DNA from: an uncultured Clostridia bacterium
Lineage (GTDB): Bacteria > Bacillota > Clostridia > UMGS1883
Assembly (NCBI GenBank): GCA_947629615.1
Contig: CANRER010000080.1
Coordinates: 1-6,881, forward strand
DNA: 6,881 nt
Direction of reading: 5' to 3'
Shown one piece after another: positions 1-6,265 of the stretch (the first letter of the stretch is position 1; every line of letters begins with the position of its first letter). A program made the position numbers and the translations under genes. Under the pieces are notes generated by a model. The model was not told the origin of the DNA, did not search any database, and saw only the letters and a list, made by a program, of their open reading frames with translations.

Positions 1-10
1 TGTTTATTCA

Positions 11-46
11 TGTTTCTATTTTACCATATTTTTATTACTTTTTCAA
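11..46 (-). promoter_or_regulatory. Leftward sigma-A type promoter at the left edge
   Basis: On the minus strand a -35 box TTGAAA (41-46) and a -10 box TAAAAT (18-23) are separated by exactly 17 nt in a very AT-rich strip. The predicted start of transcription falls at about position 11, which is also the first base of an ATG (11-9). No Shine-Dalgarno site lies between the -10 box and that ATG. Either the message is leaderless or the true start codon lies further left, outside the window. The promoter points away from the polyvalent gene, so it serves an unseen leftward gene. It does not drive the gene to its right. Confidence 0.6.
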
Positions 47-58
47 CCCTTTGATTCT

Positions 59-3000
59 GTGCGGTATTGCCTTAAAATAGGTAACAAAGAATTTACCGCC
101 GATGTTCTTCTTGGAAGAAAAAGCGACGGCAACAGAATGTTTTACGATATTTCAAATTTAAAAAGGAGGCCGTCCTCACCCCATATGGGCCGCCAAACGA
201 CGGACACCATAGCCGGGGGCACAGGAACGACCTCACCTAGTAATATTGTACTGCAAAACAATTCCGATGTCAATACCCAAAACGGAAGTTTTTCACTGAA
301 AAAGAACGCGACTGCTGAAGTGGCGCGGCAAGGTGAGGCCGTGTCTATCAAGGAGCAGATAAGGGCGCACCTTGACGAAATAAATAAGCTTAAGCCTGCT
401 GCCGTGACAAGCTATCTATTGGGACAAAGTACACAGCAGGTGCGAGAAAGCGTTGTAAATATGTTCAAAAAGCTTGGATTTAAGGTAGACAGACAAGGAT
501 TTGGCATTATAGAAATAGGGGAAAAACAGATTAACGAAAGTTTGAGATACTTGGGCGACGACGAGGAGCGCGCCGCTCTGTTTACTGTGCCGAAGGTGTT
601 GAAGCAAGGCATCATAATAAACGAAAAAGAAGCACATAAGAGCAGAGGATATGACACGGTCACTATTGCCGCTCCTGTTACGATAAACGGGACGACAGGC
701 GTAGTAGGAGTGGTTGTAAAAAAGACAAGGGGTAATAGGTACAAGACCCACCGTATACTTATGCCGGACGGTTCGACTTTCACCTTTTCGGACAATAATA
801 AGACAGAGGCTAGCTTTGGTAGGATGCCCTCCGTCGCCGAAGGGGATGGCCTACCCATCACCTCTGTCAATAATACTGTATCACAAAACAATTCCGATGT
901 CAATACCCAAAACGGAAGTTTTTCGCTGAAAAAGAACGCAACTGCCGACGAGGTGCGGGAGGCTTGGAACGAGGCGAAGAAAGAATACGGTACGTACAAG
1001 GAGGGCGAAAACCCCGAGAGGGAAAGCGCCGCGCCAAAGCAAACCTCCAAAAAGGACTATTTAAGCGCCTTTGCCCGCACGATGATAGAAGCCGGGGTGA
1101 CGCCCGACGAGGCGGTAAGCGAGTTTCAAAGGGCGGTAATGGACGGCACCATGACGCATGAGAGGATAAGCGATAAGGAAGCCCTTGCCCATGCCGAAAA
1201 TGAAATTAGAAAAAACGGCTTTAAGGCTGAAATTGATGATTGGGACAGCCTCGTAAGGAAAAACTCGGTTATTGGCGAAAAGGGCCAGACGAAAAACAAT
1301 ATCGCATTGGGGCAGTTGCTCTATAATACCGCCGTGACAAACAAGGATTGGAAAACGGCAATGAAAATAGCTGTAGACCTTGTCCACGCAGGGACGGAGC
1401 TCGGACAAGGCTTGCAGGCGATGAGGCTGTTAAAGCTTATGTCGCCGGACGGCCAGCTTTATTATATCGAAAGAACGGTTGAAAAGCTGAACAAAGAAAT
1501 AAAGCAAAAGCTCGGCGGCAGAGCCAAGGAAATTGAGCTTAACGAGCAAAACCTTGAGGACTTCCTCAAGGCTTCGACAGAAGAGGCGAGGAACGAGGCC
1601 TACGACAGAATTTGCCGCGACATAGCGGCTCAAATGCCGGCTACGATAAGCGAAAAATGGGATAGCTGGCGATACTTCGCAATGCTCTGTGGCCCCAGAA
1701 CGCACCTGAAAAACATTGTCGGCAACGCAGCCTTTGTGCCGGCGGTAAAGATAAAGAACATTATCGGCGCGGTAGTCGAGGCCGGGGCCGAGAAGAAAGG
1801 GCTTATCAGCCGAGGCGAAAGGACAAAAACGCTCCGCCGGGCGAGCAAGGAGACAAAGGCTTTCGCCGCGAGCGACTTTGAAAAGATGAAGGAGGCCGTT
1901 CAGGGCGTTCAGGGAAAGTACAAGCTGAACAACGATATTGAGAAATATCGGCAGATATTCACTTCAAAGTGGACGAAGTGGCTCGATACTCTTAGAAAAA
2001 AGGTGTTTGACGCGCTTGAATGGGAGGACTTGCTTTTCCTTAAAATGCACTACATCCAGACAATGGCAAAAGTGATGACGGCGCGCGGCTTGACGGCGAA
2101 CTATTTGAGCCAAAATACGCCGGAGGCGGTAAGAGCCCTCGACGAGGTGCGAGCCATCGCCACAAGAGAAGCGCAGAGAGCCACCTATCGCGATTATAAC
2201 GCTTTGGCGGCGGTAATATCACACAGCAAAAAAACGCTGAGAACAAGCAAAAATCCGGCTGCCAGAGGCGTCGGAGTTATGGTTGAGGGGACGATGCCGT
2301 TTGCGAAAACCCCGTTAAACATATTGAAGCAAGGTATGCTGTATTCGCCGCTTGGCATTATTGATACCGTGGCTCAGATACGTCGGAGCCTTAAGGACGG
2401 CAGCGCGACTACGGCGGACGTTATCGATAGCCTTGCGCGGACGCTGACGGGAACGGCCATTACTGCGCTTGGCGTGGCGTTGGCGCGCTCAGGCATTTTG
2501 AGGGGCGCGGACGACGATGAGAACAAGGATAAGAATAGGTTTGACCGCATGTTAGGCGAGCAGGATTACTCCCTCAATTTCGGCGACGGCGCAAGCTACA
2601 CCATAGACTGGGCCGCTCCGGCCGCGCTGCCACTGTTTGTGGGCGTTGCGCTCAACGCATACATAGAGCGGGGCGACTTTAACTTTGGGCAGGCGATGAC
2701 GGCTCTTGAAAAAATATCCGACCCGCTTGTGGGGCTTTCGGTATTGAGCGGCGTATTTAGCGTGATAGAAGCCGCGAGATACAGCAATGACAGCTCATTG
2801 TTCGCTATTCCGTCAAAAATGCTTGAAAGTTATCTTACGCAGGCCTTGCCGTCGCTTCTCGGGCAGTTTGCGAGGATAGGCGACACAAAGGTAAGGACGA
2901 CATACGTTGACAAGAACAGTCAGCTTTCGGCGGAAATGCAGAAGTTTATTCAGCAGGTGGCAAAGAAGATACCCTACGCGACAAGACTGCTACAGCCCAG

Positions 3001-3400
3001 CATCGATATGTGGGGACGCGAACGCGAAACGGGCGGCATTATGGAAAGGGCGTTCGAAAACCTCGCCTCGCCCGGATATTTCGAAAAGAAGGAGATGACG
3101 GAGCTCGACAAGGAGATAGAGCGGCTGCTTGAAAAAACGGGCGACTATGGCGTTTTGCCGCCCGAGCTGGCCAAGTATTTTCAGGCGGACGGCGAACGGA
3201 TAGACCTCGGCGCGGCGGAGTATACGGAGTTTGCGAAGCTGTGCGGGCAAGAACGGTACAGACTGGCAAACGAGGTAATAAGGTCAAGGAAGTATAAAGC
3301 CGCCTCGGCGAAGGAAAAAGTAGAAATGCTGAAGAAAGCTTATACCGACGGCAGAAACTTCGCAAAGGAGAAGATACTCGAAGGAAGGCAGAAGAAGTAA
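59..3400 (+). CDS. Phage large polyvalent protein, C-terminal part, truncated at the 5' end
   Basis: The product is 1113 residues read from a GTG at 59, but this is probably not a native start. There is no ribosome site before it, the frame stays open to the window edge through AT-rich non-coding-like DNA, and the first 31 residues look like the end of a beta-rich domain (IGNKEFTADVLLG, then GNRMFYDI). Order seen: domain tail (1-35); linker copy 1 (61-87); helical stretch (95-145); a complete domain (about 150-246) with AAPVTINGTTGVVGVVVKK and GNRYKTHRILMPDGSTF, resembling the LPD3-type domains of phage polyvalent proteins; linker copy 2 (271-297); and a long C-terminal region. That region has a WRYFAMLCGPRTHLKNIVGN motif near 540-556, PFAKTPLNIL near 750, and hydrophobic segments near 795-815, 851-870 and 888-903, as in internal or ejected virion proteins. 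Related proteins are often much longer, with enzymes at the N terminus. Family naming is from memory. The role in host entry is inferred. Confidence 0.72.
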   Translation: MRYCLKIGNKEFTADVLLGRKSDGNRMFYDISNLKRRPSSPHMGRQTTDTIAGGTGTTSPSNIVLQNNSDVNTQNGSFSLKKNATAEVARQGEAVSIKEQIRAHLDEINKLKPAAVTSYLLGQSTQQVRESVVNMFKKLGFKVDRQGFGIIEIGEKQINESLRYLGDDEERAALFTVPKVLKQGIIINEKEAHKSRGYDTVTIAAPVTINGTTGVVGVVVKKTRGNRYKTHRILMPDGSTFTFSDNNKTEASFGRMPSVAEGDGLPITSVNNTVSQNNSDVNTQNGSFSLKKNATADEVREAWNEAKKEYGTYKEGENPERESAAPKQTSKKDYLSAFARTMIEAGVTPDEAVSEFQRAVMDGTMTHERISDKEALAHAENEIRKNGFKAEIDDWDSLVRKNSVIGEKGQTKNNIALGQLLYNTAVTNKDWKTAMKIAVDLVHAGTELGQGLQAMRLLKLMSPDGQLYYIERTVEKLNKEIKQKLGGRAKEIELNEQNLEDFLKASTEEARNEAYDRICRDIAAQMPATISEKWDSWRYFAMLCGPRTHLKNIVGNAAFVPAVKIKNIIGAVVEAGAEKKGLISRGERTKTLRRASKETKAFAASDFEKMKEAVQGVQGKYKLNNDIEKYRQIFTSKWTKWLDTLRKKVFDALEWEDLLFLKMHYIQTMAKVMTARGLTANYLSQNTPEAVRALDEVRAIATREAQRATYRDYNALAAVISHSKKTLRTSKNPAARGVGVMVEGTMPFAKTPLNILKQGMLYSPLGIIDTVAQIRRSLKDGSATTADVIDSLARTLTGTAITALGVALARSGILRGADDDENKDKNRFDRMLGEQDYSLNFGDGASYTIDWAAPAALPLFVGVALNAYIERGDFNFGQAMTALEKISDPLVGLSVLSGVFSVIEAARYSNDSSLFAIPSKMLESYLTQALPSLLGQFARIGDTKVRTTYVDKNSQLSAEMQKFIQQVAKKIPYATRLLQPSIDMWGRERETGGIMERAFENLASPGYFEKKEMTELDKEIERLLEKTGDYGVLPPELAKYFQADGERIDLGAAEYTEFAKLCGQERYRLANEVIRSRKYKAASAKEKVEMLKKAYTDGRNFAKEKILEGRQKK
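241..318 (+). repeat. Coding direct repeat, copy 1 (linker)
   Basis: This 78-bp segment is matched by 871-948 at an offset of exactly 630 nt (210 codons). I count 7 mismatches, and 254-294 is 41 bases of perfect identity. It encodes the polar linker QNNSDVNTQNGSFSLKKN followed by ATAE. It directly follows the broken first domain. From 254 to 316 the only differences between copies (295, 310, 316) are third-position silent changes. The four mismatches at 246-253 change amino acids. Confidence 0.95.
871..948 (+). repeat. Coding direct repeat, copy 2 (linker)
   Basis: This is the second copy of the 78-bp linker repeat. It encodes QNNSDVNTQNGSFSLKKN followed by ATAD. It directly follows the complete LPD3-like domain and precedes the long conserved C-terminal region. 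Each copy thus sits just after a domain of similar strand pattern, so domain plus linker behaves as a unit of about 210 codons. The repeat could serve as a homology arm for gain, loss or exchange of domains. Confidence 0.95.
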
Positions 3401-3408
3401 CGCCAACA

Positions 3409-3470
3409 CAAAAAGGAGCCGATGTCGGCTCCTTTTTTGTTCATTCAATTTTCGCGGCTGTTGAACCGCT
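3409..3470 (-). ncRNA. Candidate small RNA of about 60 nt
   Basis: The minus strand holds a near-consensus promoter (3475-3503), a predicted 5' end at 3468-3470, and an intrinsic terminator ending near 3409, with no plausible open reading frame between them. The predicted RNA starts with a small hairpin, GCGG (3469-3466) pairing with CCGC (3457-3454). An A-rich single-stranded stretch follows, and the terminator hairpin ends it. This layout is typical of small regulatory RNAs. No family is recognised and no target is evident. It may instead be an orphan promoter left by a rearrangement. Confidence 0.4.
3410..3438. terminator. Bidirectional intrinsic terminator
   Basis: A 7-bp GC-rich stem, GGAGCCG (3415-3421) with CGGCTCC (3426-3432), closes a 4-nt loop. 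On the plus strand it is followed by six T (3433-3438), and on the minus strand by five T (complement of 3410-3414). It lies 9 bp after the polyvalent stop codon and also faces leftward transcripts from the 3475-3503 promoter and from the toxin-antitoxin operon. It should stop convergent transcription from both sides. Confidence 0.93.
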
Positions 3471-3474
3471 TCAA

Positions 3475-3503
3475 ATTGTATCATAATGCCTTATGCCTGT
3501 CAA
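3475..3503 (-). promoter_or_regulatory. Extended -10 sigma-A promoter facing the terminator
   Basis: Minus-strand -35 TTGACA (3498-3503), a 17-nt spacer and -10 TACAAT (3475-3480). A TG (3483-3482) placed one base before the -10 box makes it an extended -10 element. The -35 hexamer is perfect and the -10 has one mismatch. It begins 22 bp after the antitoxin stop codon and points away from that gene, towards the terminator at 3410-3438. There is no protein gene on this strand before the terminator. Confidence 0.65.
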
Positions 3504-3525
3504 GACCGGGTCTTCTCTCTTGTCT

Positions 3526-3810
3526 TTACTTATCGAGTGGTACTATGGCAAGGGTTTTTCCCAATGGCGCCAAAACTTTTAATACGGTTTCAATCTGTGG
3601 GCTTGTGCTCCCTTTTTCCATGCGGGCTATAATGGGCTGTTTAACTCCGCTCAATTCTTCAAGTTTCTTTTGGCTTATGCCCTTTTCCTGTCTGGCTTTA
3701 ATAAGTTCCCCTATTAAGGCTACTCTTAAATTGCTGGCGGCTATTTCCTCCGGGGTGAAAAGCTCTTTCTCCAGTTCCGCCCATGTTCCGCCTAATGAGC
3801 TGTTATTCAT
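3526..3810 (-). CDS. higA: HigA-like antitoxin, XRE-family DNA-binding protein
   Basis: The product is 94 residues with an XRE/Cro-type helix-turn-helix at about 36-67 (LIKARQEKGISQKKLEELSG, then VKQPIIARMEKG). It would bind and neutralise the toxin encoded just upstream and repress the shared promoter, as known for HigBA systems. The ATG at 3810 is chosen because GAAAGGGG (3826-3819) sits 8 nt before it. An in-frame TTG at 3816 would be only 2 nt from that site. The start overlaps the toxin stop by 8 nt (ATGAATAA), which suggests translational coupling. The C-terminal tail APLGKTLAIVPLDK is typical of toxin-partner XRE proteins. The family is clear; the toxin pairing comes from gene order and overlap. 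Confidence 0.9.
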   Translation of the reverse strand: MNNSSLGGTWAELEKELFTPEEIAASNLRVALIGELIKARQEKGISQKKLEELSGVKQPIIARMEKGSTSPQIETVLKVLAPLGKTLAIVPLDK

Positions 3811-4165
3811 TTTCAACGCCCCTTTCTATAAGGTCTGCAAGTTCTCGTTTTGCCTGTTCTATTTCCCTTGCGGGGGTTTTCTGCGTCTTTTTCATAAAGC
3901 TATGGAGTAATACAAAACTCCTATTGTGCCATGCTACGAAAAATATTCTGTCTCTAAGGGGTCTAAGCTCCCAGATTTCGCCGCCCAAGTGTTTTATATA
4001 CGGCTCTCTAAGTTGTAGTCCGTACTCGCTTAAAGCGTTAATGTAATCTTGTATCTTATGTAGCTTTATGCGGCTGTCCTTGTCATTCTTTCCCGCTAAC
4101 TCTCTGATATAATCGGCTACTGGACTTTTCCCGTCTTTGCCCCTGTAAAAAAGTATCGTGTGCAA
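3803..4165 (-). CDS. higB: HigB-like toxin of the RelE/ParE superfamily (Gp49-like)
   Basis: The product is 120 residues, a normal length for HigB/Gp49-like toxins. These are ribosome-dependent or free mRNA endonucleases that arrest growth when the antitoxin is lost. Supporting motifs are the N-terminal strand ILFYRGKDGKSPVADYI (4-20), IWELRPLRDRIFFVAW (64-79) with the basic residues expected at the active face, and HSFMKKTQKTPAREIEQA (88-105), the hallmark C-terminal motif. The start is TTG at 4165: an in-frame stop lies at 4190-4192, no upstream ATG exists, and GAAAGGGGG (4184-4176) is 10 nt away. Toxin-first order is the HigBA arrangement. Its visibly lower GC than the phage genes on its right suggests it arrived as a cassette. 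Confidence 0.9.
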   Translation of the reverse strand: MHTILFYRGKDGKSPVADYIRELAGKNDKDSRIKLHKIQDYINALSEYGLQLREPYIKHLGGEIWELRPLRDRIFFVAWHNRSFVLLHSFMKKTQKTPAREIEQAKRELADLIERGVENE

Positions 4166-4191
4166 GGTTAGCTTTCCCCCTTTCTGCTTCT

Positions 4192-4220
4192 ATTATACTC
4201 AAAAGTTATTGCTGTGTCAA
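4192..4220 (-). promoter_or_regulatory. Consensus promoter of the toxin-antitoxin operon
   Basis: Minus-strand -35 TTGACA (4215-4220) and -10 TATAAT (4192-4197), both perfect, are separated by exactly 17 nt. Transcription should start near 4185, just before the toxin ribosome site at 4184-4176, giving a leader of about 20 nt. So perfect a promoter would make the operon strongly transcribed unless repressed, which fits autoregulation by the HigA-like protein. A short dyad, ACT-4-AGT (4199-4208), lies in the spacer, but it is too weak to call an operator. Confidence 0.88.
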
Positions 4221-4240
4221 GCGTTTTTAAGTTTTTACAT

Positions 4241-4274
4241 GAGAAAGAGCGGGCGGCCTGTCCAGCCCCCGCTC
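4241..4274 (-). terminator. Intrinsic terminator of the 642-residue protein operon
   Basis: Read leftward, GAGCGGG (4274-4268) pairs with CCCGCTC (4253-4247). The inner GGC/GCC pairing continues past one bulged base, and TTTCTC (4246-4241) follows. It lies about 22 bp after the stop codon at 4297. The tail is an imperfect U-tract, so termination may be partial. It separates the phage operon from the toxin-antitoxin promoter. Confidence 0.72.
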
Positions 4275-4296
4275 CTTGCCGTTACTCTGCATTTGG

Positions 4297-6225
4297 CTAC
4301 TTTTCGGAAAGAATATAGGCTATAACGCGCTCGCTTTGTTCGTCATTATAAATATTATCAACGCCCATATCTGCTAGCTGCCTTTTGAACTGTTCGACAT
4401 AATCCATTATCTCATCTGCGCTTATGTAGCCGCCGCCGTTGGCGGCAATGATTGAAAGGGCTCTCAGCAGCTGTGCGCCGGTCTTATCTATGCCGAATTT
4501 TTCGGCGGCCTTAGTGGGGGTAGGAACGCCGTCCTCCATTGTGTAGCCGAGCTTGATTTGCTGTTGAGTACCGTATTCAACATCTTCATCGGACGAGCCG
4601 CCGGACGAGCGGCCCGAGGAACCGCCCGAGGACGACGGAGCCTTAAGCCCGGCGGCCTCATAAATATCGCTCGAAAGCGTCACGCCTTGGGCTTCGGCGG
4701 CTTGAACGGCGCTCGTCGCGGCATTGATTACATCGTTTTCATGCTCATATCCCATGTTGGCAAGCTTCGCTTGCAGAGCATAGTCAATCAACCTCGCGGC
4801 TATTTCGCTGTCGTTACCGTACTGCGACGCTTCGGCTTCGATTTCCGCTATAGTTTTGTCGCGGTCGTAGCCGTCCCTCGAAACCTCGGCGGCGAGCTGC
4901 GCCGCGTATTTATCGACGTCAGCTTGAATTTTGGCTATGCGTTCATTGGACGCAAGCTCATCTGCTTGCATAGAGGCTTCAGCCGTAGGCAGACCGGCAT
5001 AGGTCGCGCCGGAGGCGGCATACTGACCGTACTTGTCGGGAGCATACTCTATTTTCTTCCTGCGGGCGTCGGTGAGCTGCTTGACGGCAAGGTTATCTCC
5101 TCTTTCTATGGCCCGCTGGATTTCGGCTTGGAAGTCCATATTTTCATAGGCGGGGTTAAAGCTGCCGTCGGCGTTTAAGTAGGGGTTGGGATAAAGCTCG
5201 CTTATCGCGCTGTCGGGAACGTTGCCGTAAGCGTTAGCCCTGCTGATTTCGCGCTGAACCTCGTTATTCTTGGCGGTTTGGTCATTTTCAAAATACTGCT
5301 GCCCCGCGCCGTAATAGTTTTGAGCGGCGGAATTGTAGCGGTCGAGAATAGTGTTTAGGTCGTCAACGGTTTGACGGCGTGATTGGTCATACGCCTGATT
5401 AAGTCCGAGAAGGCTGTCCATCTTACTGCGGTAATAGTCGAGCGCGGCGGCGTTGCCTGCGTTTTCAAACGACTTCATCTGCCTCGCGGCCTGCGCCTGA
5501 GCGTAGCTGTCAACATTGCCGCCGTTCGCGCCCGCGCCCGAGGCCACCGCGCCGTAGCCCGCCTTGTCGCCCATCTCGCGGTAGCGGTCCATAATCGTTT
5601 CGTATTCGTCGGTATCAGTGAAGTCGGAATAAAGGAAATTTTGAGCCCGCCTGTAGTTTTTATTGGCCGTGTCGCGGTCATCCGAGGCCATGCCCCACAA
5701 CTTGCCGGCGCGCGCGAGCATTTCGGCGTTTGCGTCGTTGCCCTTCGCCATGCTATCGTTGTAGAGCGTTTCGGGGGAGGCGTAGCGGCCCGTGGCCTTG
5801 GCCCACGCGTCGATACCCTTTGATATGGCGTTAGGGTCGGTGTAGTAGCTTGTGCCGCCTACGAGAGCGTCGGGGCGGCCTATGTTGACGGAGCCGATAC
5901 TGACCTCCCGGGTGTTGGGGTTGAAGTTTATCAAGCCGTCGGCCTCGCTGTCGCTCATGCCGTATTTCTGCGTGAGTATGCCCTTGGCGTAGGGCCTCGC
6001 GGCGGTTTTGCCGTAGGCCGAAAGGCTATCGACAAGGCCCTCGGCCGAGGCTGTGTCGCTCGCGCGGAGGCGGGCGGCTATGTCGCCAAAGCCGTTGCGT
6101 TCGAGAGCGTCGTAATACTTTTTTGCCGCAGCGGCGGCCTTTTTCTTTTCTTCGTCGCCGCCGGTATCCCACGCGCGTTTTTGCGTGAGTATGCCCTGTG
6201 CGCTCGAATAAGGGTTGTATGCCAT
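4297..6225 (-). CDS. Probable phage virion-associated protein, family not recognised
   Basis: The product is 642 residues and starts at ATG 6225 with a good ribosome site, GAAGGGAG (6242-6235), 9 nt upstream. It is soluble, with no signal peptide or membrane segment, and rich in Ala, Asp, Tyr and Asn. Regions seen: an N-terminal part with two copies of GILTQK (near 10 and 81); a YRRAQNFL...TDEYETIMDRYREMGDKAGYG stretch (about 190-222); a Gly/Ala patch VASGAGANGGNVDSYAQAQA (224-243), a type of sequence I associate with Clostridia phage virion proteins; long Ala-rich helical regions (about 240-320 and 425-520) likely to form coiled coils; a Ser/Gly linker (about 530-550); and a separate C-terminal domain (about 553-642, from KLGYTMEDG). 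No enzyme motif is visible. It follows the right-edge gene by 40 bp in one operon. An internal head or connector role is possible but unproven. Confidence 0.7.
   Translation of the reverse strand: MAYNPYSSAQGILTQKRAWDTGGDEEKKKAAAAAKKYYDALERNGFGDIAARLRASDTASAEGLVDSLSAYGKTAARPYAKGILTQKYGMSDSEADGLINFNPNTREVSIGSVNIGRPDALVGGTSYYTDPNAISKGIDAWAKATGRYASPETLYNDSMAKGNDANAEMLARAGKLWGMASDDRDTANKNYRRAQNFLYSDFTDTDEYETIMDRYREMGDKAGYGAVASGAGANGGNVDSYAQAQAARQMKSFENAGNAAALDYYRSKMDSLLGLNQAYDQSRRQTVDDLNTILDRYNSAAQNYYGAGQQYFENDQTAKNNEVQREISRANAYGNVPDSAISELYPNPYLNADGSFNPAYENMDFQAEIQRAIERGDNLAVKQLTDARRKKIEYAPDKYGQYAASGATYAGLPTAEASMQADELASNERIAKIQADVDKYAAQLAAEVSRDGYDRDKTIAEIEAEASQYGNDSEIAARLIDYALQAKLANMGYEHENDVINAATSAVQAAEAQGVTLSSDIYEAAGLKAPSSSGGSSGRSSGGSSDEDVEYGTQQQIKLGYTMEDGVPTPTKAAEKFGIDKTGAQLLRALSIIAANGGGYISADEIMDYVEQFKRQLADMGVDNIYNDEQSERVIAYILSEK
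5969..5984 (-). repeat. Internal direct repeat in the 642-residue gene, copy 2
   Basis: These 16 bp are identical to 6182-6197, spaced 213 nt (71 codons) apart in the same frame. Both copies encode the core GILTQK. They are followed by similar residues (RAWD in the first, YGMS in the second). The motif may be a repeated short binding element. The identity is too short to imply recombination. Confidence 0.6.
6182..6197 (-). repeat. Internal direct repeat in the 642-residue gene, copy 1
   Basis: This is the N-terminal copy of the 16-bp identical segment encoding GILTQK, at about residues 10-15 of the protein. The codons are the same in both copies. Confidence 0.6.
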
Positions 6226-6234
6226 GATTGTTAT

Positions 6235-6242
6235 CTCCCTTC
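6235..6242 (-). promoter_or_regulatory. Ribosome binding site of the 642-residue gene
   Basis: GAAGGGAG on the minus strand, 9 nt before the ATG at 6225. It fixes that start over the out-of-frame ATG at 6244. The site lies in the 40-bp gap after the stop codon of the preceding gene (6266). No promoter is seen in that gap, which supports a shared transcript. Confidence 0.8.
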
Positions 6243-6265
6243 ATAAAATGTATATTTTTGTAGCT

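Noticed and set aside
163..187. AAGGAGG (163-169) followed by ATG at 185 inside the polyvalent gene, as a possible re-start after truncation
   Set aside because: The spacing of 15 nt is too long, the site is the coding sequence for KRRP, and GAGG pairs with CCTC at 174-177, hiding it. It remains possible but weak.
241..948. The paired repeats considered as a CRISPR or integron-like array
   Set aside because: There are only two copies, with 552 bp between them. Both lie in frame within one open coding region and lack the palindromic or site-specific recombination structure those systems require.
412..1050. 212-residue minus-strand frame in the polyvalent gene
   Set aside because: It is a mirror of the coding strand. 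It contains the antisense of the repeated linker and has no ribosome site or family signature.
3284..3484. 66-residue minus-strand frame with a hydrophobic stretch (LLFVLALLLLPSFEYLLL), considered as a type I toxin-like peptide
   Set aside because: Its ATG lies inside the promoter, upstream of the predicted transcript start. It runs through the terminator hairpin and is antisense to the polyvalent 3' end.
3422..3910. 162-residue plus-strand frame over the toxin-antitoxin operon
   Set aside because: It is antisense to two well-supported genes, starts inside the terminator stem and has no ribosome site.
4199..4208. Short dyad (ACT-4-AGT) in the toxin-antitoxin promoter spacer as an operator
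   Set aside because: The arms are only 3 bp, too short to stand out from chance in AT-rich DNA. Autoregulation is likely, but the site is not identified.
4558..5823. Plus-strand frames of 206 and 146 residues opposite the 642-residue gene
   Set aside because: They are shadows produced by GC-rich third positions. They are Arg/Val-rich without domains and overlap a gene with a good start and terminator.
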